This document shows positions 43,893 through 54,443 of a stretch of DNA of 64,000 nt, piece after piece. A model generated the notes under the pieces. The model did not search any database, was not told the origin of the DNA, and saw nothing but the letters and a program-made list of their open reading frames with translations. The position numbers and the translations under genes are program-made. Every line of letters starts with the position of its first letter. Positions within the stretch are counted from its first letter, which is position 1. The stretch lies in assembly GCA_018266575.1 (NCBI GenBank), contig JAFEAE010000021.1, positions 1 to 64,000 of the forward strand, written 5' to 3'. This DNA comes from Bacteroidota bacterium. GTDB lineage: Bacteria > Bacteroidota > Bacteroidia > Chitinophagales > Chitinophagaceae.

Positions 43893-45962
43893 TTATTTGA
43901 CCACAGGAAATGCGGATATGCGTAACCGTGCGGCACCCATAGGTATTAATTCGATAAACTGCTCCGGTGTGGAAACCGAAACAGGGCTTTGCGGGAGCAA
44001 ATCGCACAGGCCGTATTTATCTAATGTCCATTCCGGAATAATTTTTCCTTTTGCTTTCAGAAGCAGCGGAACATTTTTCTGCGTGAACGGAAAATCATCT
44101 GAAGGCCAGTTGCGCTTTACTATTTCAAATTCATTTGCTGTCGTTTTATTATTTAACAATAACCCATAGTTCCACATACTTGCCGGGTAAATTTCATAAG
44201 AAGGCCATTGTGACGGGTCTGCCGTTTCCTGCCAGCGCGACTCTCCTATCGCAGATTTTTTACTGTCCATCATTCTATATGCTTCATCGATCTTTAAGGA
44301 AAATGTAAGCGGGCCATAATTTACACTCACACTGTTTTTATTTTTGTTCCATTCATGAACCGTTATTCTCATTGGCAATACAAGTTCCACAATATCTCCT
44401 TGCTTCCAAAGGTTTTGAATGCGTATATACGTTCCCGGTAGTGCGTTTATCTCAACCGGTTTTCCATTTACCGAAACAGAAGCATTTTTACACCAATCTG
44501 GTACACGCAGGTACAGCGGGAATTCCATTGGCTTTGCCGCATCCACTTCAATGTTGATGTGCTCATCAAACGGATAGTGGGTTGTTTGTTTCAGCATCAC
44601 TTCATTGCTTCTTTTATTTCCAACTTTTGCAGTTACTGTGCTGCTATTATATAAAATTGCAGCGATGCCATTGTCGGGAGTTGCCATCCACAAATGTTCT
44701 GCATAATAAGGCCAGCCTTGTGCATGATTATGCTGGCAACAACGACTGCTGAATGGGTTCATCATTAAATACGGGCCTTCGTTCTGTAATCCCGGAGAAT
44801 GATTTTTGCCATCACTCATTACCATGTTCGGTGCTGTTAAATAACGCAACCCTTTGAAGTCTGGCATTACAGCGGCAGGATATGTATTGAAAGCGACATC
44901 TTCGCAATTGTCCGCCCACATTACATCGCCGGTGATACCGGCTAAAATTTCATCGGACGACATCTGCTCAACCATACCACAGGTTTCAACAGCTTGCCTT
45001 GGATCGTCATATCCTTTACGAGCATTCTCATCTGCGCCGAACATTCCGCCGGGAACCTGCCCGTATAAATTTCTTATGAGATAAAAATCATTGTATGTCG
45101 CATACAGATATGAACTGTCTTTTGCTTGCATATAATATGTAGCAGGCTCGCGGAAACATTGCGCCACATTTACGTTATGCCAGTTTGGTAAATTATTTTG
45201 CTGCGACCAGTTTGCCGTATTGCGGTGAATTTTTTCAGCAAGATCAAGCAGCCATTTTTCTCCGGTATGATTGTATAACCAATAGATGCTATATAAATTA
45301 TCCCCACCACGACTATTCTCCCAATATTGTTTTAATAATTTATCATCGGGCACCGTTAATTGCCATTTGAAATATTTCATCATGAATGCAATTACCCTTG
45401 TATCGTTACTGTAATCGTAATACGATTGCAAACACCAAAGCATGATCATATTTGGCCAGAGATCCGGAACTGCATTGGCATCATGTTTTTCATTGTCATA
45501 TACTGCTGGTCCAAAATATCCGTCGGGCCGCTGGCTTTGCAATACTTTTTCGATCCACAATTTTGTTTCAGCGATTATTTTTTCATCTTTTAAAATATAA
45601 CCGAGGTCGCCGTAGCCTTTGAGCCAGTAAGGAACTTCTTCCCAACCATGGTCCCCATGGCCATTGCCGCTGAACCATGCATTATTTTTCTTATCGAGCC
45701 ATGCGCTGATCTCTCCGAGATGACCGGTTAACCCGTCGCGCTGCAGTTGAAGATATTTCAAAATCCATCCTTCGGGTTTAATACTTCCGATCGGCAGCTT
45801 GATGAAATGCAATGGCAACAACGGCGATTTATTCCCTTTATAAAAATGGTTGACAGAAGTTGTTGCAGGATATTTTACAACAGAAACTTCAGGGTTGCTT
45901 TGCTGTGCAGTTAGTTCTGCAGAGAATATTAATAAGCCAAGACTGATAAAAACTGATCTCAT
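43893..45962 (-). CDS. GH127/DUF1680 beta-L-arabinofuranosidase-like protein
   Basis: A 689-residue exported (alpha/alpha)6-barrel enzyme. The signal is MRSVFISLGLLIFSAELTAQ; the ATG at 45974 adds four residues and is a less likely start. The GH127 metal-thiolate site is visible: ETCGMVEQM gives the Glu and Cys ligands, and SSRCCQHNHAQGWP the adjacent Cys pair, one of which acts as nucleophile in HypBA1. The family removes beta-L-arabinofuranose from plant glycoproteins or pectin; the relaxed neighbourhood of these motifs means another sugar is possible. It is first in a two-gene unit with the DUF4965 gene. Confidence 0.88.
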   Translation of the reverse strand: MRSVFISLGLLIFSAELTAQQSNPEVSVVKYPATTSVNHFYKGNKSPLLPLHFIKLPIGSIKPEGWILKYLQLQRDGLTGHLGEISAWLDKKNNAWFSGNGHGDHGWEEVPYWLKGYGDLGYILKDEKIIAETKLWIEKVLQSQRPDGYFGPAVYDNEKHDANAVPDLWPNMIMLWCLQSYYDYSNDTRVIAFMMKYFKWQLTVPDDKLLKQYWENSRGGDNLYSIYWLYNHTGEKWLLDLAEKIHRNTANWSQQNNLPNWHNVNVAQCFREPATYYMQAKDSSYLYATYNDFYLIRNLYGQVPGGMFGADENARKGYDDPRQAVETCGMVEQMSSDEILAGITGDVMWADNCEDVAFNTYPAAVMPDFKGLRYLTAPNMVMSDGKNHSPGLQNEGPYLMMNPFSSRCCQHNHAQGWPYYAEHLWMATPDNGIAAILYNSSTVTAKVGNKRSNEVMLKQTTHYPFDEHINIEVDAAKPMEFPLYLRVPDWCKNASVSVNGKPVEINALPGTYIRIQNLWKQGDIVELVLPMRITVHEWNKNKNSVSVNYGPLTFSLKIDEAYRMMDSKKSAIGESRWQETADPSQWPSYEIYPASMWNYGLLLNNKTTANEFEIVKRNWPSDDFPFTQKNVPLLLKAKGKIIPEWTLDKYGLCDLLPQSPVSVSTPEQFIELIPMGAARLRISAFPVVK

Positions 45963-46076
45963 AACGGCAATCATTAAACGAATTTACAAAATGGAAGGAT
46001 AAAGCCTGATCGGGTGACGAAGAGAGTTCAATTTAGAGAATTATTTGTTTATGCGATCATTTTTGCGTCGGGTAAA

Positions 46077-46110
46077 AGACCAGTCAGGTTTTTAAAAACC
46101 TGACTGGTCT
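46077..46110. repeat. Perfect 34-base palindrome
   Basis: AGACCAGTCAGGTTTTT is followed directly by its reverse complement AAAAACCTGACTGGTCT. It looks like a terminator hairpin, but both flanking genes point away from it, so neither ends here. Confidence 0.85.
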
Positions 46111-46224
46111 ACTGCATTATGAATTTATCACGCAGATTATGGGGATCTATACGAAGATTTGCGCTGACCTGCGTTGTGTGCGGGAAAATTATTTTATACT
46201 GAACATGGCGGAGAATACCAAAGC

Positions 46225-46300
46225 TCAATAGTAGCACTACAGATGAAAGGATTGCGACGCAACGATGTTCAACCGGAGTTACTGAAGCTGGTATTAAAAG
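46225..46300 (+). repeat. Dispersed intergenic repeat, copy R2
   Basis: It contains CAATAGTAGCAC, GATGAAAG and the core TGCGACGCAACGATGTTCAA. It shares at least three blocks in the same order and spacing with R1 (31489-31561). Confidence 0.7.
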
Positions 46301-46461
46301 AGTAAGCAGTAAACGGTAAGCAGTGAGCGGTCCTGAAATTCGGATTCGCATACTAATTACGACTGGCTGCTATTCAATCAGAAACCGTACATCGTACATC
46401 AGAAATCGGACATTATGAGTACATGCTAATTCAGTATATTTAATTCCTAAATTAAAACACC

Positions 46462-49194
46462 ATGAGAAAGCTTATCCTTATTTTTTCTTCCCTGGTAATT
46501 TCTCAGTGCATATACGCACAACAAAAAACAAGCAAATCCATAGCTGCTCCGGCATTTGTAACATCTGTTGAAGGTGTGAAAGAATACAGCCTGCCCAACG
46601 GGCTGCAAATATTATTAGTGCCTGATGCGGCGCAAACAAATGTTGTGGTGAACGTGATATATCACGTGGGCTCGCGGCAGGAAGGTTATGGCGAAACGGG
46701 AATGGCGCACCTGCTGGAACACATGATGTTCAAAGGATCGAAACGTTTTTCGAGCATCAAACAAACCATTGCGGATAAAGGCGCATTTGCAAATGGCACA
46801 ACCTGGTACGACAGGACGGATTATTTTGAAATTCTTCCGGCAACAGACAGTAACCTGACGTGGGCATTAGATATGGAAGCCGATCGCATGGTGAATTCGC
46901 TGATGAAGAATGAAGACCTGCAGAAAGAATTTTCTGTAGTGAGAAATGAATTTGAATCCGGCGAAAATTACCCGGATAATATTTTGATGGAACGTGTTGT
47001 TGCAACTATGTATTTGTGGCATAACTATGGCAAGTCCACGATCGGGAGCAAAGAAGATATTGAAAGAGTACCGATCGGGAATTTGAAAATGTTTTATCAG
47101 AAATATTATCAACCCGATAATGCAACGCTTATAGTTGGCGGAAAATTTGATGAGAAAAAAACATTGGAACTGATCGGAAAATATTTCGGGCAAATACCAA
47201 AACCTTCCCGCATTATTCAACCTCCTTATACCAAAGAACCTGCGCAGGACGGCGAACGCTATGTTGAGCTGAAACGCAATGGGGATATATCTTTTATCGG
47301 AATGGGATTTCATACTCCGGCATATTCCGATAGAGATTATGTGGCGAATGATGCTATAATAAATATTTTAACGAATGATCCCTCAGGGATTTTTTATAAG
47401 GCATTAGTTGAAACAAAACTGGCCACAAAAGTTTCAGGGTTTAGCTTTCAATTGTATGATCCCGGGTTTTCATATTTCAGTTGCAATGTACCAAAAGACA
47501 AAAGCCTTGACAGCGCGAAAGCTGCATTCATCAATGCAGCAAACAACCTTGAATCGTATACTGTAACACAAGAAGACCTCGACAGGGCAAAAAATGCATT
47601 ATTGAAACAAGTAAATGACCAGCAAACAAACACGATCAATTTCTGCATCGGCATTGCAGAAATAATCGGCTCAGGAGACTGGAAGTTGTTTTATATCTAT
47701 CGCGACAGATTGGAAAAACTTACGCTTGCTGATGTGCAAGCTGCATTGAAAAAATATTATTTGCCGAGCAATCGTACGGTTGGCGTTTTCATTCCTGATA
47801 AAAACCCTGAACGCACAGTTGTAGGAGAACGTCCGGATATAAATGCATTGGTAAAAAATTATAAAGGCAAAGAAATAAAAGCGCAGACCGAAACTTTTGA
47901 AGCAACTATTCCAAACATAAAAAAGAATACGCAGTATGGAACATTAGCCAACGGAATGAAATATGCGTTGCTTAAAAAACCTACAAAGGGCAATAAAATA
48001 TTTGCAAATATTATTTTAAAAGTGGGTGATGAAAAAAGCCTGACAGGGAAAAACATTATACCGAGCCTTACATCACGCATGCTGAAAAACGGAACGGCTT
48101 CAAAAAGCAAGAAAGAGATCAACGACCTGTTAGACAAAATAAAAACGAGCATTGATATTTATGGAGATGCAGCAAGCATCAACATCAATGTAAACAGCGA
48201 TAAAGATAATATCGATACAGCCCTCGGCCTGCTTGCAGATATTATACTTCATCCATCGTTTGACAAAAATGAATTTGATAAAATGTTATTGGATGTAAAA
48301 GGGGAATATGAGGCAAGCAAGAGCGATCCGCAATCTGTTGCATCCACTGCATTAAGCAAAAAAACATCATTATATCCGAAAGGGCATCCATTGTATCCTG
48401 AAAGTGTTGATGAAGCGTTGGATGATTTGCAGAAAGCCTCACTCGATGATGTAAAAAATTTCTATAGCAGTTTTTATGGAGCGAATAATGGCTATGCAGC
48501 ATTCGTTGGAAATATTGACCCGGCAGCTATAAAATCATTTCTGGAAAAAAGCTTCAGCAATTTCAACAGCAAGCAACCTTATACAGAAATTGAAGAGAAA
48601 TATTTTGATGTAAAAGGCAGCCTTGAAACCATCAACATAAAAGATAAAACCAATGCAATTTGTTTTGGTGCAATAAATATTCCGTTGAAACAAAGCGACC
48701 CTGATTTTGTTGCGCTGGATATGGCGAATGAAATGCTTGGCGGCGGTGCATTTCTTTCATCCCGCATTCCGCAACGTTTGCGTGAATCGGAAGGCATGAG
48801 TTATGGTGCAGGTTCTTATTTATCGTTCAATTATAAATATCCGGCATCGACATGGGGCGTTTATGCAATTTTCAATCCTCTGTATAAAAACAGGCTTGAT
48901 AGTGCCTTGCACGAAGAAATTGCAAAAGCAATACAAAGTGGCTTTAAAGAAGAGGAATATAAGAAATCGCAGGCAAGCTGGCTGCAGCAACGCAAAACAG
49001 AGTTAGGTTTTGACCAGTCGCTCGCTTCACGGCTCGCATCTTACATGAGCCAGGGAAAAGATTTGAATTTTTATGCCGACTATGAAGAAATGGCAAAGAA
49101 AACAACATTGGAACAAGTGAATGCAGCCTTACGGAAATATATAAGCGAAGATAAAATAACGCTGATATATGCCGGTGATTTTGAGAAAAAATAG
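46462..49194 (+). CDS. M16-family zinc peptidase (pitrilysin/insulinase type)
   Basis: A 910-residue exported peptidase with two M16 halves in one chain. The signal is MRKLILIFSSLVISQCIYAQ. The first half has the inverted zinc motif HLLEH (83-87, AHLLEHMMFKG) and the downstream Glu in EFSVVRNEFESGENYPDN. The second half (about 480-910, beginning KKNTQYGTLANGMKYALLKK) lacks an HxxEH and should be the non-catalytic partner domain; LRESEGMSYGAGSY is its conserved R/Y block. Such proteins degrade peptides in the periplasm. It is a single gene with a strong terminator. Confidence 0.94.
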   Translation: MRKLILIFSSLVISQCIYAQQKTSKSIAAPAFVTSVEGVKEYSLPNGLQILLVPDAAQTNVVVNVIYHVGSRQEGYGETGMAHLLEHMMFKGSKRFSSIKQTIADKGAFANGTTWYDRTDYFEILPATDSNLTWALDMEADRMVNSLMKNEDLQKEFSVVRNEFESGENYPDNILMERVVATMYLWHNYGKSTIGSKEDIERVPIGNLKMFYQKYYQPDNATLIVGGKFDEKKTLELIGKYFGQIPKPSRIIQPPYTKEPAQDGERYVELKRNGDISFIGMGFHTPAYSDRDYVANDAIINILTNDPSGIFYKALVETKLATKVSGFSFQLYDPGFSYFSCNVPKDKSLDSAKAAFINAANNLESYTVTQEDLDRAKNALLKQVNDQQTNTINFCIGIAEIIGSGDWKLFYIYRDRLEKLTLADVQAALKKYYLPSNRTVGVFIPDKNPERTVVGERPDINALVKNYKGKEIKAQTETFEATIPNIKKNTQYGTLANGMKYALLKKPTKGNKIFANIILKVGDEKSLTGKNIIPSLTSRMLKNGTASKSKKEINDLLDKIKTSIDIYGDAASININVNSDKDNIDTALGLLADIILHPSFDKNEFDKMLLDVKGEYEASKSDPQSVASTALSKKTSLYPKGHPLYPESVDEALDDLQKASLDDVKNFYSSFYGANNGYAAFVGNIDPAAIKSFLEKSFSNFNSKQPYTEIEEKYFDVKGSLETINIKDKTNAICFGAINIPLKQSDPDFVALDMANEMLGGGAFLSSRIPQRLRESEGMSYGAGSYLSFNYKYPASTWGVYAIFNPLYKNRLDSALHEEIAKAIQSGFKEEEYKKSQASWLQQRKTELGFDQSLASRLASYMSQGKDLNFYADYEEMAKKTTLEQVNAALRKYISEDKITLIYAGDFEKK

Positions 49195-49227
49195 ATACCC
49201 CTGATTTTAATTAATCGTTGATCAGCC

Positions 49228-49264
49228 AAGACCTGCCAGCTTTTGAGAACCTGGCAGGTCTTTT
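49228..49264 (+). terminator. Rho-independent terminator after the M16 gene
   Basis: AAGACCTGCCAG and CTGGCAGGTCTT form a perfect 12-base stem (49228-49239 and 49251-49262) with an 11-base loop, then T residues, 33 bases past the stop. Confidence 0.9.
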
Positions 49265-49394
49265 AGTAAAAGCCAATTAAAAATCAATCAAAAATTTGCT
49301 ATTACATTTCCTTCCATTTAATTTATTACTGCAACTACGCAAAAACGTAATTTGTGGTTTATGATTTGCATTAGTTGATTTGTTTTAAAAGCCT

Positions 49395-52300
49395 ATGTCA
49401 TCAAAACAGCCTCAGCAAACGTCTAAAAGATCGATATACCGGCGCATAGCCGTTATATTTCTGAGGGCTGTCTTTATTATATTACTGTTGATCGTTTTGC
49501 TCGTGCTTTCATTACAAACTTCCTTTGTTCAAAATATCATCAGGGGCAAAGCAGAAAATTATCTTTCTGAAAAACTAAAAACAAAAGTAGAGGTTGGGAA
49601 TTTATATGTTGGTTTTCCGCACGATGTTGTTTTGAAAAAAATTTATATAGAAGACAGGCGAAAAGACACGCTTCTATATGGGAACCTATTACAGGTCGAT
49701 ATGGATATGTGGAAATTATTTCACGGGGAAATTGATATCGGCAGGGTACAACTGCAAGGAATAACCGCAAAAATAAAAAGATTGTTGCCCGATACTGTCT
49801 TCAATTTTCAATTTATTGCAGATGCATTTTCTGATAACAATTCCCCAAAAACAACAGAGCAAAAAGGCGCATCTTCTTTAAAATTTTCCCTGCGTAATTT
49901 ATCGATCGACAGTATACGATTTGTATACAACGATGCAAAGACAGGGAATGATATTGAAACATGGATTGGCCACAGTTATGTGAAAACAGATGAGCTTGAC
50001 CTGAACAAGCTACAATATGGAATTCCGGTTATTCAACTGAAGAATTCATCTATACGTGTTATACAACATCAACCGTTAGTAACACCACAAAGAAACCCTC
50101 AAGCATTAACAGAAAAAAGCAGTCCATTGCAATTGGCATTGTCGCAATTACAACTTGAAAACATCTGGTTCAATTATACAGACGAACCGGATGCAATCAG
50201 CGCAAGTATTACTTTAGGAGAATTGAATACGCAAATAAAAAGTTTTGACCTGGCTAAGGAAGTTATTCAATTAAACAAAATAGCATTAAACAAAACTACA
50301 GCAGCAATAAGATTAGGAAAGAAGTTGCAAAAAACAATTCCGTCAACAATAAACGCAACAGACACTTCCGCCGGATGGAAAATTTCATCTGCTAAAATTT
50401 TGCTGACTGATAATAATATCCGTTTTGATGATGATAATAAACCTAAACAGAAATATGGAATGGATTATGCGCACATCGATACAAAATCTTTTACACTTGA
50501 CATGGATAATTTTTCATTCGCAAAAGATTCTATTGCAGGTACAATAAAAAACGGGCAAGTGAAAGAACAAAGCGGGTTTCAGATAGATCAGCTGGCTGCC
50601 GATTTTCTATATAACCACAACCAGGCATACCTGAAAAATTTTGAAATAAAAACACCGGGAACTGAATTAAAGCGGTCAGTTGTTGTTTCGTATCCATCAA
50701 TAGATGCTGCAAGCAAAAACATCAACAAGCTGAACATAGATATTGATATAGCAAATAGCAAAATTCAATTGAAAGATATCCTGGTTTTTGTTCCGAAATT
50801 GCAAAATCAACCCGCATTCAAAAATCCTTCCTCAACCATATTTATCAACTCCAGGGCAACCGGAAGCTTGAATCAATTGCTGGTAAGGCAATTCCAATGC
50901 TCCGGCTTTTCAGGAACAAAGATTGATTTGAATGGAACTATACTGAATGCAACTGATAAAAAAAATGTGTATGCCGATCTCGAACTAAAAAATATATCTA
51001 CCACAAAAAAGGATATCACCCTTTTTGCACCACGCTGGAGCATACCTGGAAATATTTCCATTCCTGAAAAAATAAATCTTTCAGGAAAAATAAAAGGCGG
51101 AACGAAAGAAGTTATTGCTGATTTGGTGCTCAACTCAAGTTCAGGGTCAATCGGATTAAATAGCAGGGTACAAAATTTAACCGATACCAAATCTGCTATA
51201 TATAACGCCGAAATACAAACGAAAAAAATCGATCTCGGAGAAATATTAAAAAGCAAAGAAACTTATGGAGCATTAACTTCTAATTTTACAATTAAGGGAA
51301 CGGGGTTCGATCTGAAAAATGCAGACGCAACTATAGCCGGAAATATTCAGTCGCTCGGATATAAAAAATATAATTACCATGATTTAAAACTCGATGGTGC
51401 GATAGCAAATCAGCAGGTTAAACTAAATGCGTCGATCAATAATCCTGAAATTCAATTTGCACTTGATGCTAATGCAGATATATCAAAAAAATTCCCCGCA
51501 GTAAAGATCAACTTACAAATCGATACCATTGATCTGCTGGCGTTACATTTACTGAAAGACACATTGCAACTTAGAGGAAAACTGCAAGCAGATTTTACAA
51601 ATACGAATCCTGATTCGCTGGAAGGCTCAATAGACCTTACAAAATTGTTATTCAATAATGGAAAACAGATTTTCGTTACTGATTCTATCCACTTACAGGC
51701 AACGCAACAAAATGGCATTTCTGATATCTGGTTTCATTCGGAAATGGCGGATCTTGATTGGATAGGAAAATATAAACCAACTGAAACTGCACGCTCCCTT
51801 CAGCAAACAATCAATAAGTATTATAGAATAAATAATTTACCGGATACCATAATGGCCTCTCAGGATTGGGAATTGAAAATAAAATTACACACCTCGCCTG
51901 CAGTACTTAATTTCTTACCTGCATTAAAAGGGACAGATACCGTTTCAGGTTCCATTAGTTTTAACAGCAGCAATAATGATTTGTATGCTGTGATCAACGC
52001 ACCGCATATTCAATATAGATCAACCATAATAAATAAAACAATCTTCGAAATTTCAACTTACGGTAAAAACTTAAGTTACAATTTACAGGCAGGCAACGCC
52101 GTTAGCAGCGGGTTACAACTATATCAGACCTCTGTTTACGGGCATGTTGCAGATAATAAATTATTTACTTCCCTATTGCTGAAAGATGAAAAAAACAAAC
52201 CGCTATATCATCTTTCTTCAACAGTTAATAAATTGAAATATGGTTTTCAGTTTGCTTTAAACGCCGACAGTTTATTGCTGAACTATGAGAAATGGAATGC

Positions 52301-54443
52301 GAGCAATGATAATTTTATTCACTATGATTCATCCGGAATAATTGTTCATCATTTCAGGATTGAAAACAATAGACAATCTTTCCTGATCAACAGTGTTGAT
52401 GAATCGACATCACCTGTTCATGTTTCGTTCAATAATTTCAATATTGCAACACTCACAAAATTTGCGCGGCAGGATTCATTACCCGTCGACGGCATATTAA
52501 ACGGTACTGCTGAAATAAAAAACATCCTCACCGGGCCTGTTTTCACGTCCGACCTTTCTGTAAAAAATCTTTCCTACGATAAAGACACCCTTGGCGATCT
52601 TTTGGTGAAAGTAAACAATGAAGAAGCCAATGCTTTTTTTGCAGACATTTCCCTGAAAGGAATTAAAAATAACCTGGGCGTTTCCGGAAAATATTATGCG
52701 GGCCAGGACCGCATGGATATGACAATGAATATCGGGGAATTATATTTAAAATCGTTGAAACCTTTTACTAAAGGACTTTTACAGGACATCGACGGAGCAC
52801 TTAAAGGAAATCTTGCAGTAAGCGGAACATTAAACGCACCGCAATTAAATGGTTATGTTTATTTCGACAGCACGAAAATAACGCCGCTTGTTTCGGGTGA
52901 ACCACTTAAGCTTTCCAACGACAAAATAGAATTTGACAAGGACGGTTTTAATTTTTCAAAATTTACGATCCTCGATTCCGCAAACAACAAAGCTGTAATA
53001 GATGGCAATGTGTATACATCGGATTTCCGCAAGTACAAATTTGATCTTTCCCTGAATGCAAATAATTTCCGTTTAGTAAATGCTGTTCAATCTTCCAACA
53101 AATTATTTTATGGGAAATTAAATATTGATGTTGCCGCCAATGTGAGCGGCGATATGGAATCGCCGAAAGTAGAAGGAAATATACGAGTGAACAAACGCAC
53201 TGATTTTACAGTGATCCTGCCGAGCAACGACCCAGAGCTTATTTCGAGGGAGGGCGTTGTGCGTTTTGTTGATAAAGATCATCCGATCGACACTGTGCTG
53301 ATCAATCAAACATTAACCGATTCCTTATCACGTGAATCGGCTATAAAAGGAATTGACATTGCCGCAAATATTGAAACGGATAGCAATGCCATATTCACGA
53401 TGATCATTGACGAGCGAAGCGGTGATGCATTATCTGTTCGCGGAAGGTCGAACCTTTCATTTGGTATGGATAAGAGTGGCAAGATGAGTCTCACCGGAAA
53501 TTATGAAGTTGAAAGCGGCACGTACAATCTTTCCCTCGATGTATTGAAAAGAAAATTTGATATTCAACGCGGCAGCACGATCACATGGACAGGCGACCCG
53601 ACCTCCGCACAGATAAATCTGACAGCCACTTATTCGGCAAATACAGCATCAATTGACTTAGTAGAACAGGAGCTTGCAGGAAGAACTCAAACAGAGATCA
53701 ATAAATTCAAACAAAAACTTCCATTCCTCGTGAAACTAAAAATGGAGGGCGAATTATTGAAACCACAGATTTCGTTCGACATTTCTCTTCCGGATAATGT
53801 GTTGTCACAATGGCCCGATGTAGATACTAAATTACAGCAGGTGCGTGCTGATCAGTCTGAATTAAATAAACAGGTTTTTGCATTGTTGTTATTAAACCGT
53901 TTTGTCGGCGAGAACCCATTGCAAAGTTCAGGGGATGCTTTGAATGCAGGACAAATGGCATGGCAAAGTGCAAGCCAGATATTGAGCAATCAATTAAATG
54001 CATTCGCAGGCAGTTTGATAAAAGGTGTTGATATTAATTTTGATTTGAACAACACACAGGATTACTCAACAGGGGAGCAACAAAACCGGACAGATCTTAA
54101 TGTAACTGTCTCCAAAAAATTATTTAATGACCGTATTCGAGTGAACGTGGGGAGCAACTTTGAGTTGCAGGGACCGGCAAACCCAAATGAAAATGCAACC
54201 AATATTGCCGGCGATATTGCCATAGATTACCAACTTACCAAAGACGGAAGGTATATGGTGAGAGCATATCGGAAAAATCAATACGAATTAGTAGTAGAAG
54301 GGCAAGTAATCGAAACCGGAATCAGTTTCATACTTACACTTGATTATAACAAGTTCAAGGAAATTTTTGAACGAAGCCGGAGAAAAAAAACATCAACAAA
54401 AAAAACAACTAAAGCAACTGTGCAAAACCCGACACAAAAATGA
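49395..54443 (+). CDS. tamB: TamB-like translocation/assembly module protein (DUF490)
   Basis: A 1682-residue AsmA/TamB-like protein that spans the periplasm. An N-terminal membrane helix (AVIFLRAVFIILLLIVLLVL, about 18-45) anchors it in the inner membrane. The body is a long series of beta strands with repeats such as LNLSGKIKGG, GKLQADFTNT and GNLAVSGTLNAPQLNGYVYF, expected to form the hydrophobic groove now thought to carry lipids. The C-terminal DUF490 domain (about 1240-1660) includes GNYEVESGTYNLSLDVLKRK and FALLLLNRFVGENP. Its stop overlaps the start of the TamL gene by four bases (ATGA), so the two are made together. Confidence 0.94.
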   Translation: MSSKQPQQTSKRSIYRRIAVIFLRAVFIILLLIVLLVLSLQTSFVQNIIRGKAENYLSEKLKTKVEVGNLYVGFPHDVVLKKIYIEDRRKDTLLYGNLLQVDMDMWKLFHGEIDIGRVQLQGITAKIKRLLPDTVFNFQFIADAFSDNNSPKTTEQKGASSLKFSLRNLSIDSIRFVYNDAKTGNDIETWIGHSYVKTDELDLNKLQYGIPVIQLKNSSIRVIQHQPLVTPQRNPQALTEKSSPLQLALSQLQLENIWFNYTDEPDAISASITLGELNTQIKSFDLAKEVIQLNKIALNKTTAAIRLGKKLQKTIPSTINATDTSAGWKISSAKILLTDNNIRFDDDNKPKQKYGMDYAHIDTKSFTLDMDNFSFAKDSIAGTIKNGQVKEQSGFQIDQLAADFLYNHNQAYLKNFEIKTPGTELKRSVVVSYPSIDAASKNINKLNIDIDIANSKIQLKDILVFVPKLQNQPAFKNPSSTIFINSRATGSLNQLLVRQFQCSGFSGTKIDLNGTILNATDKKNVYADLELKNISTTKKDITLFAPRWSIPGNISIPEKINLSGKIKGGTKEVIADLVLNSSSGSIGLNSRVQNLTDTKSAIYNAEIQTKKIDLGEILKSKETYGALTSNFTIKGTGFDLKNADATIAGNIQSLGYKKYNYHDLKLDGAIANQQVKLNASINNPEIQFALDANADISKKFPAVKINLQIDTIDLLALHLLKDTLQLRGKLQADFTNTNPDSLEGSIDLTKLLFNNGKQIFVTDSIHLQATQQNGISDIWFHSEMADLDWIGKYKPTETARSLQQTINKYYRINNLPDTIMASQDWELKIKLHTSPAVLNFLPALKGTDTVSGSISFNSSNNDLYAVINAPHIQYRSTIINKTIFEISTYGKNLSYNLQAGNAVSSGLQLYQTSVYGHVADNKLFTSLLLKDEKNKPLYHLSSTVNKLKYGFQFALNADSLLLNYEKWNASNDNFIHYDSSGIIVHHFRIENNRQSFLINSVDESTSPVHVSFNNFNIATLTKFARQDSLPVDGILNGTAEIKNILTGPVFTSDLSVKNLSYDKDTLGDLLVKVNNEEANAFFADISLKGIKNNLGVSGKYYAGQDRMDMTMNIGELYLKSLKPFTKGLLQDIDGALKGNLAVSGTLNAPQLNGYVYFDSTKITPLVSGEPLKLSNDKIEFDKDGFNFSKFTILDSANNKAVIDGNVYTSDFRKYKFDLSLNANNFRLVNAVQSSNKLFYGKLNIDVAANVSGDMESPKVEGNIRVNKRTDFTVILPSNDPELISREGVVRFVDKDHPIDTVLINQTLTDSLSRESAIKGIDIAANIETDSNAIFTMIIDERSGDALSVRGRSNLSFGMDKSGKMSLTGNYEVESGTYNLSLDVLKRKFDIQRGSTITWTGDPTSAQINLTATYSANTASIDLVEQELAGRTQTEINKFKQKLPFLVKLKMEGELLKPQISFDISLPDNVLSQWPDVDTKLQQVRADQSELNKQVFALLLLNRFVGENPLQSSGDALNAGQMAWQSASQILSNQLNAFAGSLIKGVDINFDLNNTQDYSTGEQQNRTDLNVTVSKKLFNDRIRVNVGSNFELQGPANPNENATNIAGDIAIDYQLTKDGRYMVRAYRKNQYELVVEGQVIETGISFILTLDYNKFKEIFERSRRKKTSTKKTTKATVQNPTQK

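Larger units (their letters stand above)
45963..46461. other. Divergent intergenic region with palindrome and repeat
   Basis: 499 bases between GH127 and the M16 peptidase contain a perfect 34-base palindrome (46077-46110), dispersed repeat copy R2 (46225-46300) and the phrase AGTAAGCAGTAAACGGTAAG (46301-46320), which resembles one beside copy R4. No gene is seen. Confidence 0.55.

Noticed and set aside
43859..43936. Longer N terminus for the DUF4965 protein overlapping the GH127 gene
   Set aside because: A clean signal peptide starts at 43858; the extension precedes it with ordinary soluble sequence.
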